From NCBI RefSeq assembly GCF_037190085.1, contig NZ_JBBCJO010000012.1, positions 186,001 to 250,000 of the forward strand: 64,000 bases of DNA. The letters are read 5' to 3'. The stretch's first letter is position 1, and every line of letters starts with the position of its first letter. The position numbers and the translations under genes are program-made. Source of the stretch: Gemmatimonas aurantiaca. Its GTDB lineage: Bacteria > Gemmatimonadota > Gemmatimonadetes > Gemmatimonadales > Gemmatimonadaceae. Under the pieces are notes generated by a model. That model was not told the origin of the DNA. It made no database searches and saw nothing but the letters and a program-made list of their open reading frames with translations. Below, one piece after another: positions 1 through 9,233 of the stretch.

Positions 1-722
1 ATGCCCACATCGTGATACGGCGCGATCACCGCATCGAATTCCCCCCGCAGTGCCCGCACGAAGACCGTATCGGCCGGAAACGGTCCCGACAGCCCGCATT
101 CCCGGGCGACAGGCGTCAGCAGGACGTCATCTTCCTGCCCGAATCGGCCATGATCACCGGCGTGCGGGTTGAGGGCGCAGAGGGCGATCCGGGGCTCGGC
201 GATACCAAAGTCGTCGCGCAGGCCGGCCAGAGTGGTCACGGCAGCCTGCCGGATGACATCCGCCGTCAGCGCCGCCGGGACCTCCCGCAACGCGATGTGG
301 GTGGTGGCCAGCACCACCCGGAGCCGGTCGGAGGCCAGCATCATCGTGGTCGGCACGCCGGCCAGGGCGGCCAGCATCTCGGTATGGCCGGGGTAGTCGT
401 ATCCGCCCGCTTGGAGCGCCGCCTTGTCGAGTGGAGCGGTGACGATCCCGTCGAGCTGTCCCTCGAGTGCCAAGCGGGCCGCGCGCTCCACCGCCTGCCC
501 GGCGAATCGTCCGCCGGTCGCCTCGTCGGCGGCGTGTCCGGAAGGCCGCCAGGGGCCGAGATCGACCGAGACGGGCACGCCGGCTTCTGACGGCCCGATC
601 ACCTGCCAGAAGGCGCCCAGGGCGCCCACGCGGGGGTCCCTGAGCGCCTTGCTCACGATCTCCGGCCCGATCCCCCGCGGATCACCGAGGGTGATGCCCA
701 GCCGTGCCGGGGTTGCCGTCAC
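1..722 (-). CDS. pdxA: 4-hydroxythreonine-4-phosphate dehydrogenase (C-terminus outside window)
   Basis: This enzyme oxidises 4-phosphohydroxy-L-threonine with NAD in the DXP-dependent branch of pyridoxal phosphate synthesis in the cytoplasm. About 240 of the usual ~330 residues are visible. The N-terminus reads TPARLGITLGDPRGIGPEI, the PdxA opening, and ALNPHAGDHGRFGQED and IAPYHDVG are family motifs; the histidines in them belong to the metal-binding site of this family. The GTG start at 722 is preceded by a GAGGG/TGAGG-like ribosome site and lies 12 bases after the surA stop. The surA-pdxA order is also found in enterobacteria, which supports both calls. The gene runs off the left edge, so its end cannot be judged. 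Confidence 0.95.
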   Translation of the reverse strand, partial: MTATPARLGITLGDPRGIGPEIVSKALRDPRVGALGAFWQVIGPSEAGVPVSVDLGPWRPSGHAADEATGGRFAGQAVERAARLALEGQLDGIVTAPLDKAALQAGGYDYPGHTEMLAALAGVPTTMMLASDRLRVVLATTHIALREVPAALTADVIRQAAVTTLAGLRDDFGIAEPRIALCALNPHAGDHGRFGQEDDVLLTPVARECGLSGPFPADTVFVRALRGEFDAVIAPYHDVG

Positions 723-734
723 CTCAGGCGTCCC

Positions 735-2126
735 TCAGGGCGCGCCCTGCTGGTCGGGGTGGTACCGGATGGACACATACGTCTGTGCCTTCAGGGAGTC
801 GATCAGACGGCGCATCTTCTTTTCGCCGGCCAGATGCTCCCGGATACGCGTGCGCGCCTCCGCAGGCGTCATCTCGCCGCCTTCATCGAGCAACGTCACC
901 TGCGCGATGATGAACTTGTTGGCACCCGCGGCCGGATCGGGGATGGCGAACGGACCGATGATGTCGTTCAGCTTCGCGCCTTCGAGGGCGTTGCGATACG
1001 CCTCGGGCAGCTCGCTGCGCGGATACTCGGGGATGTTCTTCTCCTCCCCGCCGGCTTCGTCGTGGAACCGCACGCTGAGGGAGTCGTAGCTGCCGCCCTT
1101 CCGCCAGGCGTTGGCCACCGAATCGGCCAGGACACGCGTGCGCGCTTCGTCGGCGGAATCGACGGACGGACGGATGAGGATGTGGCGGGCCTTCACTTCG
1201 GCCGGCTGCACCCGGTCCACACGGATGATGTGGTACCCGAAGCCCGTCTCCACCACGGGACTGATCACGCCCGGGTTGAGCGCGAACATCATGCGATCGA
1301 ACTCGGGCACCATGCGCCCGCGGCGATTCCAGCCGAGATCTCCGCCGAGTTCACGCGTACCGTCCATCGACTCGCGCTTGGCGATGTTCTCGAAATCCTC
1401 GGGGTGCTTGTCCAGCTCCGCGCGCAACGAATCGATCTTGGCGCGGGCCTTCTTCTTGGCCGCTTCGGTGGGCTTCGTGGCCACCACGATCTGCCGCATG
1501 CCCACGCGGGCTTCCTTGCGCGGCAACTGACTCTTGGCTTCTTCGTACGCCTCGTTGATCTCGGCTTCGGTCACGTTCACGGCCGTCACCTTGCCGTCGC
1601 GCTGGAGCTTCTGCATGACGTCCTGCTGCAGCTTGTTCCGGCGGGCCGCATCCATCTGCATCTTGCGCCACTCTTCGATGGTGCCGAAGCCGTTCTCCTT
1701 GAGCGCCTGCCGGAATTCGGACTCGGTGGCGAAGTTGGCGCGCGCCTGCTTCTCACGGGCATCGACCTGCGACTGCAGATCGTTGTCGTTGATTTCCACC
1801 TTCTCGGCTTTGGCCTTCTGCACGAGCAGCTCGGCTTCGATGAGCTGCTGGAGCGCATCCGTTTCGAGACGGGCGAGATCGCGCGCGTTTTCGACCTTCG
1901 CGCCCTGTGCGCGTGCGGAATTGACCGAGGCCATCATCTCGGACACGAGAATGACCTGGTCTCCCACGACGGCGGCGATGCCGTCGACGGGGATGCCCCG
2001 CACCGTGTCGTGCGCGGCCGCCTTGGCGGCCTTGGCCGCCGTGGTGTCCTGCGCGTGGGAAAGCGACACCGGCGCCGCGACAATCGCGACGCCGGTCAAC
2101 AGCGAGTACAACGAGGATCGGTTCAT
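735..2126 (-). CDS. surA: Periplasmic peptidyl-prolyl isomerase/chaperone SurA
   Basis: SurA is a periplasmic chaperone that escorts outer-membrane proteins to the BAM machinery. The 463-residue protein has a signal peptide ending near SLSHAQ (about residue 26), an N-terminal SurA chaperone domain (about 50-190), and two parvulin domains. The first contains MRQIVVATKP, GGDLGWNRRGRMVPEF and GFGYHIIRVD. The second starts at VKARHILIRP but is more divergent: it lacks the usual GGDLG motif and may be catalytically inactive, as one SurA parvulin domain often is. It lies 39 bases after a second parvulin gene and directly before pdxA. The three TonB receptors in this window are plausible clients. 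Confidence 0.93.
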   Translation of the reverse strand: MNRSSLYSLLTGVAIVAAPVSLSHAQDTTAAKAAKAAAHDTVRGIPVDGIAAVVGDQVILVSEMMASVNSARAQGAKVENARDLARLETDALQQLIEAELLVQKAKAEKVEINDNDLQSQVDAREKQARANFATESEFRQALKENGFGTIEEWRKMQMDAARRNKLQQDVMQKLQRDGKVTAVNVTEAEINEAYEEAKSQLPRKEARVGMRQIVVATKPTEAAKKKARAKIDSLRAELDKHPEDFENIAKRESMDGTRELGGDLGWNRRGRMVPEFDRMMFALNPGVISPVVETGFGYHIIRVDRVQPAEVKARHILIRPSVDSADEARTRVLADSVANAWRKGGSYDSLSVRFHDEAGGEEKNIPEYPRSELPEAYRNALEGAKLNDIIGPFAIPDPAAGANKFIIAQVTLLDEGGEMTPAEARTRIREHLAGEKKMRRLIDSLKAQTYVSIRYHPDQQGAP

Positions 2127-2165
2127 GCCGTAGTGGTACCCGATCAGGGAATCGAGGTTCAGGGA

Positions 2166-3572
2166 TTACTTCCGGGTGGTGTCCGGCGGGGTCGCGCCCG
2201 TCGGCGCCGCCTGCGCCTTCACCGAGTCGGCCGACGCACGGAGCGTCTTGGCCTGTTCGATGGCCTTGTCGAGTCCGGCTTCGTTGATCGAGAACGAGTA
2301 CTTCTGCTGCAGGGCGTGGGCCATCGGGTAGGGGATCTCCACGAACGGCACTTCGTTCTTCACCAGCTTGCTGAAGAACGAATCCACATGGGCGGCAGCG
2401 ATCTGCGGCTTGCCGGCCTTCGCATTGGCGCTGTCCACCAGCTTCGTCGGGTCGACGTCCAGGCCCGCCCAGACACGCGGGACGTCGCTCTTGAAGTTCA
2501 TGAAGATCACCTGGAGCTCACCCGTGTCGGCCTGGGCCTTGGCGCTGTCGGCCTGCTGGAGCACGAGCTCGTTGCGCACGATCTGCTTCACGAACTTGTC
2601 GACGAGGGTGTCGGGCGCGGCCACGAGCTGCGGACGGATCTGGGCCTGGGCCGGATAGGCCATCACCCACTGCGCGAAACGCGCCGCGGTGAGGCTGCCG
2701 CCCTTATAGGTGGCGAGCGCCGAGTTGTCCTTGATGTAGCCGAGGGGGTTCTTGGCGATGGCCTTGGCCTTCACCGGCGCGCTGCCCTCGACCTTCACGT
2801 TGCGCGAGGTCTCGAGCTTGGCCAGGTAGGTGCTCTCGGCGATGGCCACGTTCCGCTGCTTGGCGATGGGCGCGAACTTGTCGGCCACGTCGCTGAACGG
2901 CGAGCGGTAGATGACATGGAAGCCGAACGACGTCTGGCAGACTTCCTTCGAGATCTCACCGGGCTTGATGGCCACGACGCACTTCTCGAATTCGGGCACC
3001 ATCATGCCCCGGCCGAACAGGCCCAGATCACCACCCCGCTCCTTGGCGCCCGGCTCGTCGCTCTTGGCGGCCAGCGCCGCGAAGTTCGCCGGCGTCGCTT
3101 CCGCCAGGATGCTCTCGGCCTTCTTCTTGGCCGCGCCGATCTGCTCGGGCGTGGAATTCGGGTCGATCTTCACCAGGATGTGGCGCGCTGCGAAGGCTTC
3201 GCCGTTGGCATATCGCTGTTCGTCCGAACCCGGCGACAGCGAATCCCACCCCTTCGAGACGTTCTCGTAGAACTTCTTGACGCGGATGTTGTCGATCTGC
3301 GACCACAGCGCGTCCTGCATCACCTTGGCGTCGCTGAGCGAGTCGTTGCTGGCCGCCGCGAGGCCGGCGAGCTGATAGTTGACCCACAGCTCCGCGATGT
3401 TGCGCGCCACATCCTTTTCGAGGGGCGCACCGGAATGGGCAATCACCTCTGCGAGCCGCGTCGCCGAGAGCTCTTGGTCGCCGGCCTTGGCGGCTACGTC
3501 GGGGTTGGACGCGGCGCCACAGGCGACGGCAAACGCGACGAGCGCAAGGACGGACAAACGGGACGATTTCAT
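2166..3572 (-). CDS. Parvulin-type peptidyl-prolyl isomerase lipoprotein
   Basis: This is a 468-residue PpiC/PrsA-like lipoprotein. I start it at ATG 3572 (MKSSRLSVLALVAFAVACG), because this gives a compact signal peptide with the cysteine of a lipobox at about residue 19; a start 18 bases upstream is possible. One central parvulin domain is clear: ARHILVKIDPNSTPEQIGAA, GGDLGLFGRGMMVPEFEKC and TSFGFHVIYRS. The flanking parts are helical chaperone-like regions. By family it should catalyse prolyl isomerisation and assist folding of exported proteins at a membrane surface. It sits immediately upstream of surA in the same direction, so the two may be one operon. Whether it resembles PpiD or PrsA more closely cannot be settled by eye. 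Confidence 0.85.
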   Translation of the reverse strand: MKSSRLSVLALVAFAVACGAASNPDVAAKAGDQELSATRLAEVIAHSGAPLEKDVARNIAELWVNYQLAGLAAASNDSLSDAKVMQDALWSQIDNIRVKKFYENVSKGWDSLSPGSDEQRYANGEAFAARHILVKIDPNSTPEQIGAAKKKAESILAEATPANFAALAAKSDEPGAKERGGDLGLFGRGMMVPEFEKCVVAIKPGEISKEVCQTSFGFHVIYRSPFSDVADKFAPIAKQRNVAIAESTYLAKLETSRNVKVEGSAPVKAKAIAKNPLGYIKDNSALATYKGGSLTAARFAQWVMAYPAQAQIRPQLVAAPDTLVDKFVKQIVRNELVLQQADSAKAQADTGELQVIFMNFKSDVPRVWAGLDVDPTKLVDSANAKAGKPQIAAAHVDSFFSKLVKNEVPFVEIPYPMAHALQQKYSFSINEAGLDKAIEQAKTLRASADSVKAQAAPTGATPPDTTRK

Positions 3573-3650
3573 CAGGCGAACTCCGACCACGGAGAAGTTG
3601 GGTGAAGTTGAGACCCCGGCGACCGCAGGACGGTTGCCTTCAAAGCCAGA

Positions 3651-6600
3651 TCAGGGCACCAGTGCCCGGAGGGCCCGGTTCAGCCCTTCGAGCATCTCGG
3701 CTCCGCCTAGGCGGGTCAACTTGAGCGCAAGCGGTTGTGTCCGTCGGACTTCCACCTGGAACTGGACTTCATGGAAGGCCGCCGACAGCCCCTTGAGCCG
3801 CGGAACAGCGTCAGCCCTGAAAGTAATACGCGCCTCGGAGGCTCGCACAAGCACCCCGTCCACGGCCAGTACCGCCCCGAGCACCCGCAGCATGGCACTG
3901 CCGAAGAGCGCATCGGCCGCCGGCGGGAGCGCCCCGAACCGGTCGCGGACCTCCCGTTTGAGGCTTTCGATGGCCCCCACGTCCCGCATGGCCGTCAGTC
4001 GACGGTACACGTCCAGCTTGGCCTCTTGCGAGGTGATGTAGTCGTCGGGGAGGTAGGCCGGGAAATCGAGGCTGACATCGGCCGGAATCCACGGCTTCTG
4101 ACCGCCGCCGTCGGACAGCAGGCGCACCGTCTCGTCGAGCAGCCGCAGATAGAGATCAAAACCCACCGCGTGCACGAACCCCGATTGTTCGGGCCCCAGC
4201 AGATTGCCGGCCCCACGCATCTCGAGATCCTTGAGGGCGACCCGGTACCCGGCGCCCAGCTCCGTGTGGTGTTCCAGCACGGCCAGGCGGCGCTCCGCGT
4301 CCTCGTCCACCCGGTCGGGCACAAGCAGGAAACAATAGGCCCGGCGATGCGACCGCCCCACGCGCCCCCGCAGCTGATACAGCTGCGCCAGTCCGAGGTG
4401 ATCGGCCCGGTTCACGAACATCGTGTTGGCGTTGGGCACGTCGAGCCCGCTCTCCACGATCAGCGTGGACACCAGGATGTCCACATGCCCCTCCACGAAC
4501 TGGCGCATCACCTTCTCCAGTTCGCGCTCCTTCATCTGCCCATGGCCCACCGCCACGCTGGCCCGCGGCACGATGCGGCGCAGATGATCGGCAATGGCTT
4601 CGATGGTCTCGATGCGGTTGTGCACGAAGAACACCTGTCCGCCGCGATCGAGTTCGCGGGAGATGGCTTCCTCGATGAGCGCGTCGTCGAACGGCTCCAC
4701 GAACGTGAGCACCGGCGACCGATCGCGCGGCGGGGTCTGCATGAGCGTGAGATCGCGCAGCCCGGCCAGCGACTGATGCAGCGTGCGCGGAATGGGCGTG
4801 GCGGTCAGCGTCAGCACATCGGTACTGAGCTTGAGCTGCTTGAGACGCTCCTTGTGTTTCACGCCGAAGCGGTGTTCCTCGTCCACGATGATGAGTCCGA
4901 GGTCGGCGAAGGCCACGTCGGGGCTCAACAGGCGATGGGTGCCGATGACGATGTCGATCTGTTTCTTCTTGAGCTTTTCCACCACCGCCGCCTGCTGACT
5001 GGCGGTCTGGAAGCGGCTCATGACCTCCACCGTCACCGGGAAATCGGCCAGGCGGTCGCCGAAGCTGCGGGCATGCTGTTCGGCCAGGATGGTGGTGGGC
5101 ACCAGCACCGCCACCTGCCGTCCCCCCTGCACCGCCTTGAAGGCGGCGCGGATGGCGATCTCGGTCTTGCCGTAGCCCACGTCGCCCACGAGCAGCCGGT
5201 CCATGGGGCGCTCGCCTTCGAGATCGCGCTTCACATCCTCGGTCGCTTTGCGCTGATCGGGCGTGTCCTCGAATAGAAAACTGCTCTCGAGCTGCCGTTG
5301 CCAGGCGCCGTCGGGGCCGTAGGGCGGTCGCGTGGTGACTTTGCGACGCGCATACAGCTCCAGCAGTTCCTGCGTCATCTCGAGGATGGCCATGCGCGTC
5401 TTCTCGCGCTGCGCCTTCCACTGCTTGCCGCCGAGTTTGTGCAGGCGCGGCGCCGGCGCGTCGTCATTGACGTCGTGCGCGCTGCGATAGCGTTCGATCT
5501 GATCGATGCGATAGAGCGGCACGTTGAGCCGGTCGCCGCCTTCGTACTCGATCACCACCGACTCGATGGTGCTCTCGCGCACGAACACCTTTTCGATGCC
5601 CCGATAGATGCCGATGCCGTGCTCGAGATGCACGACATAATCGCCGGGCTTGAGCGCGCCGAGCGTATCGAGCGACGCACCGGTGCTGTAGCGGCGCGCA
5701 CGGCGCAGACGACGATCACGACGGAAGATCTCGTGGTCGGTGAGTACCCGCACCACGTTCGGCACCACGAAGCCGCCGCCCAGCACGCCGATGGCCAGCG
5801 AAGCCGCGACGGGACCGTCTTCCCCCAGCAGTTCTTCGAGACGCTCGGCCTGACCGGCGTTGTCGCACAGAATGACCGTATGCAGACCATCCCGCTGCAG
5901 ACGGCGCAGCACGCGCAGATCGCGCGAGATCGTCTCCGGATGACGCACCGGGAAGGTGATGTCGGGTTCCGGACCGACCGGCTGCAGATCGGCGGCGTTG
6001 GTGCTGGCGGCCTTTTGCGGTGGCGGATTGATGCGCAGCGTGCCGAACCGCGCGAGCGTGCTCGCCATCTCCGGCGGTGGCACGAACAGCCGGTCGCGGT
6101 GGGTGTACTCGTCGCCGCGACGCAGAGCCAGTTCGATGTGATGCGCGGCCTCGTCCCAGGTGCGCACCAATTCGGGGAGCACACTGCTGCCCGCGGGCAT
6201 CACCACCAGCGAATCGGAAGGCCAGAGCGCCGGCAGCGACACCCGTTCGTCACTTTCCGTCTGCCCTTCCACGCGGCCGTCCACCGGCAGGATGAGCGCG
6301 AGGTCGGCATCCCGCGTGGAACGCTGCGTGTTGAGATCGAAATGCCGGAGTTCGATGATGTCGTCGCCCCAGAACTCGAGGCGTACCGGCTCGGCCATGC
6401 CGAACGAGTAGATGTCGAAGATGCCGCCACGCACGGAGAACTGCGCCACGTCCTCCACCATCGGGACCCGTTCGAACCCGATGGACTCGAGATGCTGCGC
6501 GAGTTCTTCGGGACGACGCACATCACCCTTGCGCAGTTCGAGTCGCGCGCCGCTCAGCGCCTTCGGCAGCGCGGTGCGTTCGAGCACGGCGCGGGACGTG

Positions 6601-6965
6601 GTGAGCAGGATGCGTACGGCGCTGCGTCCCAGCTTCTCCAGCGTCTCGACCCGTTCGCCCGCCACCTCGGCATGCGGCTCGACCTCGCCGAACCCTTCCC
6701 GCGGCGGGTAGAGCGCCACCGGTACGTCGTCGAGCAGCGCCTGCAGATCGGCCAGCCAGCGTTCGGCGTCGCCGAGTTGGTCGGTGATGACGACCACCAG
6801 CCGGTGCGGCAGTGCGCGGGCGAGGCCGGCCACGAGCACCGCATCGGACGAACCCGCCAGTCCACCAAGACGCAGCGAGGCCCCTGCTCCCGGCAACCCC
6901 TTCAGCAAACGATCGAACGCCGGCAACCCGGCGATCGCATCAACCAACCGCGGTAGTCCCATCAC
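3651..6965 (-). CDS. mfd: Transcription-repair coupling factor
   Basis: Mfd removes RNA polymerase stalled at DNA lesions and recruits UvrA. The 1104-residue length fits the family. In order: a UvrB-like N-terminal module (about 1-330, with PREGFGEVEPHAEVAGER), the RNA polymerase interaction domain (about 430-540, with GDYVVHLEHGIGIYRGI), the RecG-like helicase core with Walker A VGDVGYGKTEIAIRAAF, the DEEH box in IIVDEEHRFGVKHKERL, motif VI in YQLRGRVGRSHRRAYCF, and the C-terminal TRCF domain (about 960-1070). The ATG at 6965 is the only plausible start. It follows the BatA-like gene by 54 bases. uvrA is also in this window, but in a separate unit. Confidence 0.97.
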   Translation of the reverse strand: MMGLPRLVDAIAGLPAFDRLLKGLPGAGASLRLGGLAGSSDAVLVAGLARALPHRLVVVITDQLGDAERWLADLQALLDDVPVALYPPREGFGEVEPHAEVAGERVETLEKLGRSAVRILLTTSRAVLERTALPKALSGARLELRKGDVRRPEELAQHLESIGFERVPMVEDVAQFSVRGGIFDIYSFGMAEPVRLEFWGDDIIELRHFDLNTQRSTRDADLALILPVDGRVEGQTESDERVSLPALWPSDSLVVMPAGSSVLPELVRTWDEAAHHIELALRRGDEYTHRDRLFVPPPEMASTLARFGTLRINPPPQKAASTNAADLQPVGPEPDITFPVRHPETISRDLRVLRRLQRDGLHTVILCDNAGQAERLEELLGEDGPVAASLAIGVLGGGFVVPNVVRVLTDHEIFRRDRRLRRARRYSTGASLDTLGALKPGDYVVHLEHGIGIYRGIEKVFVRESTIESVVIEYEGGDRLNVPLYRIDQIERYRSAHDVNDDAPAPRLHKLGGKQWKAQREKTRMAILEMTQELLELYARRKVTTRPPYGPDGAWQRQLESSFLFEDTPDQRKATEDVKRDLEGERPMDRLLVGDVGYGKTEIAIRAAFKAVQGGRQVAVLVPTTILAEQHARSFGDRLADFPVTVEVMSRFQTASQQAAVVEKLKKKQIDIVIGTHRLLSPDVAFADLGLIIVDEEHRFGVKHKERLKQLKLSTDVLTLTATPIPRTLHQSLAGLRDLTLMQTPPRDRSPVLTFVEPFDDALIEEAISRELDRGGQVFFVHNRIETIEAIADHLRRIVPRASVAVGHGQMKERELEKVMRQFVEGHVDILVSTLIVESGLDVPNANTMFVNRADHLGLAQLYQLRGRVGRSHRRAYCFLLVPDRVDEDAERRLAVLEHHTELGAGYRVALKDLEMRGAGNLLGPEQSGFVHAVGFDLYLRLLDETVRLLSDGGGQKPWIPADVSLDFPAYLPDDYITSQEAKLDVYRRLTAMRDVGAIESLKREVRDRFGALPPAADALFGSAMLRVLGAVLAVDGVLVRASEARITFRADAVPRLKGLSAAFHEVQFQVEVRRTQPLALKLTRLGGAEMLEGLNRALRALVP

Positions 6966-7019
6966 CCACTCATCGAGAAGTCCGGATCAGCGACCGGCGG
7001 CACCGACCGCACAGACCGA

Positions 7020-8990
7020 CTAGCGCCCGCTGATCCACGCTTCGGCAATCAATGCGAGCAGCGCCAGCGCCACCAGCGGCAGCAACAACGCCTGCCCTTC
7101 TGCCAGCGAGAAGACGGTCCGCTGCCAGGCCCCGACGGTCGTCTCTGCACGGAGATCCTTGCCCCGTGCCAGTGAGGCCAGCAGGGTGCCTCCCGACACA
7201 GGCGCGGTGCCGACGGGCGACAGCTCCGATTCGGCCGGCTCCCCGTTCACCACCAGCGCTCCCACCCGCGCGGCCTGCCGGCGGAGGAAATACACCCCCG
7301 CCTGCCCCGGCACCGTCACACGATCGCCGGACGTGGGAATCAGGGTCCCGTCCTGTCGTTCGAGGGCGGTCACATCGCGCAGTCCAGTCACGGTGGCGCC
7401 CGGTGCCGCGGTGATGAGACGGCCGTCGTCGCCGAGCCGCCGGGCGAGCGCCTCCAGCAGCCACGGCACGAAGGCGGCCTTGAGCGGCAGATCGGTGGCA
7501 TCGGGATCGAGCGGCGAGCCGATGAGCACATAGCCGTCGCCGGCCACGACCCAGGGCGTGCCGCCGGCGGTGGCGACGGTGTCGGGAGCCGTGGGGGCCG
7601 CCGACGCCGCGGTCTGGGGCGCTGCGCCGGGAGCGGGGGCGACCGATGCGGCTGCAGACCCCGGCGAATAGACCAGGGGGAAACGCCAGCGCACGGGCGT
7701 GCCGTCGAAGGCCAGCGCCGTGGGGCTGGTGGAATCGGCGGTGGCCCTGGTCGCGCCACGTGCCGGGACCCGCGCCACGACCGAACCGCGTGCCAGAGCG
7801 CCGAAGCGCCAGGGGATGCCGAGCCGCACGAGTTGCCGGTTGGCCGCTCCCACCTGCAAGGGATCGGCGGGCGCCGTGAGTAACACCGGCTTGCGGGTAC
7901 CGTCGGCGTCGGCGCCGGCCACGTTGACGACACGCGGGTCACCGTCGGCGCCGCGGGCCAGTCGTCCTTCGTCAACCAGAGTGCCCAACGCGGCGGACAG
8001 GAAGGGCCCACCCTGCGTGCGCACGGACACGGCGGGCGGCGGCGCCACGCGCACGGCGAACCAGCGCGTATCGTCCGCACGGAGATCGTCGGCGTCGAGT
8101 TCCACACTGCCCCGCACCCACCCATTGGCGGTGCTGGCCAGACGCTGCGTCACACGGGCCGGCGCCTGCGCCGTGGCGGCCGGGGTGGTGCCCCGGGCGA
8201 CGGTGCGGCCATCCAGCGTCAGTCGCCAGGCGGCCGAATCGGGCGACACGATGGCCAGCGACACATCACCTCCCGGCGTCCAGCGGATCGGCGACGGCTC
8301 GGCCGACACGATCGACCGGTTGTGCGCGCTGGTCACGCCGTGGTGCAGCAGGACGAGGGGGACATTGGCCACGTCGACGACGGAGTCCGTGCGGAACGAC
8401 GACGGCTGTCCATCGCTCACCATGGCCACGACCGGCGTGCGTGGCGCCCCGCTGCGCGCCAGCCCCACCGCACGCTGCGTCGCGAGGGCGAGGTCTCCCC
8501 GTCCTCCGAGCGGCGTGAGGGTGGCCAGCGCTTCCTGCAGGGTATTGGGCGTGCCGCCGATGACCCGTCCATCAGCCGTCACGATCCATGCCCGGTCGTT
8601 GCTGGCCAGTTGCCCCAGCACCGCGCCGGCATCGGCCCGCAGGGAATCGAACAGCATGCGTCCGTCGTGCACGACACCCGTACTCATCGAGTTGTCCAGC
8701 ACCACGGCGAGTGCCATGGGAGCATGACCCACCCCGAACAGCCGTGCGATCGGGCGCGCCGCGGCCAGGGCCAGGGCCAGCACGGCCAGAATGCGCAGCA
8801 GCAGCAGCAGCCGGTTGCGCAGCTTGAGATCCCGGCTGTGCTCCTGCTCCATGCGCATGAGATAGCGCACCGCCGGAAAGTCGACGGTGCGCCCGATGCG
8901 GCGGCGCAGGAGGTGCACCAGCAGCGGCACCCCCGCCAGAGCGGCGAGAGCAAGAAAGGCGGGAGCGAGAAAGGCCATCAGCGGGAACAA
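7020..8990 (-). CDS. BatA/VWA-type membrane protein
   Basis: This 656-residue protein starts with the BatA N-terminal double-helix domain: a hydrophobic FLAPAFLALAALAGVPLLVH, then HLLRRRIGRTVDFPAVRYL, then a second membrane helix at about 60-80. A von Willebrand A-like region follows, with VLDNSMSTG as a divergent metal-site motif (DxSxS is normal; here DNSMS) and MVSDGQPSS later. A long extracytoplasmic part follows, and the last membrane helix lies near the C-terminus (LLLPLVALALLALIAEAW). Such proteins usually accompany MoxR ATPase and DUF58 genes. A DUF58 gene on the same strand lies 4.4 kb away, but no moxR is visible. The molecular role is not established; envelope-stress functions have been proposed for the family. 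Confidence 0.8.
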   Translation of the reverse strand: MFPLMAFLAPAFLALAALAGVPLLVHLLRRRIGRTVDFPAVRYLMRMEQEHSRDLKLRNRLLLLLRILAVLALALAAARPIARLFGVGHAPMALAVVLDNSMSTGVVHDGRMLFDSLRADAGAVLGQLASNDRAWIVTADGRVIGGTPNTLQEALATLTPLGGRGDLALATQRAVGLARSGAPRTPVVAMVSDGQPSSFRTDSVVDVANVPLVLLHHGVTSAHNRSIVSAEPSPIRWTPGGDVSLAIVSPDSAAWRLTLDGRTVARGTTPAATAQAPARVTQRLASTANGWVRGSVELDADDLRADDTRWFAVRVAPPPAVSVRTQGGPFLSAALGTLVDEGRLARGADGDPRVVNVAGADADGTRKPVLLTAPADPLQVGAANRQLVRLGIPWRFGALARGSVVARVPARGATRATADSTSPTALAFDGTPVRWRFPLVYSPGSAAASVAPAPGAAPQTAASAAPTAPDTVATAGGTPWVVAGDGYVLIGSPLDPDATDLPLKAAFVPWLLEALARRLGDDGRLITAAPGATVTGLRDVTALERQDGTLIPTSGDRVTVPGQAGVYFLRRQAARVGALVVNGEPAESELSPVGTAPVSGGTLLASLARGKDLRAETTVGAWQRTVFSLAEGQALLLPLVALALLALIAEAWISGR

Positions 8991-9233
8991 AGGGTATCCG
9001 CCAATAGTGCCTACGGGGCGCGGCGGCGGGCAAGGCGAGACCGTGGCAGCTGCGCGCCCTGCCGACCGGGCAGGCCGCGAAAGAAACCCGCGGTCCCGAA
9101 CGATCGGGCCAACATCACCGCGAACGTGCCTCCTGTCACCGAATCGCGGCCTCGATCACGGCGATTGACGGTATCAACCCTGTGGTAAGGAGTATCGATC
9201 GAGTAGCCGCATTCCGCCATAGCCGTCGTACTC

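Noticed and set aside
759..3605. 948-codon plus-strand frame opposite surA and the parvulin gene
   Set aside because: It is antisense to two well-supported genes; its composition (many His, Arg, Leu and Gly) is typical of a shadow frame.
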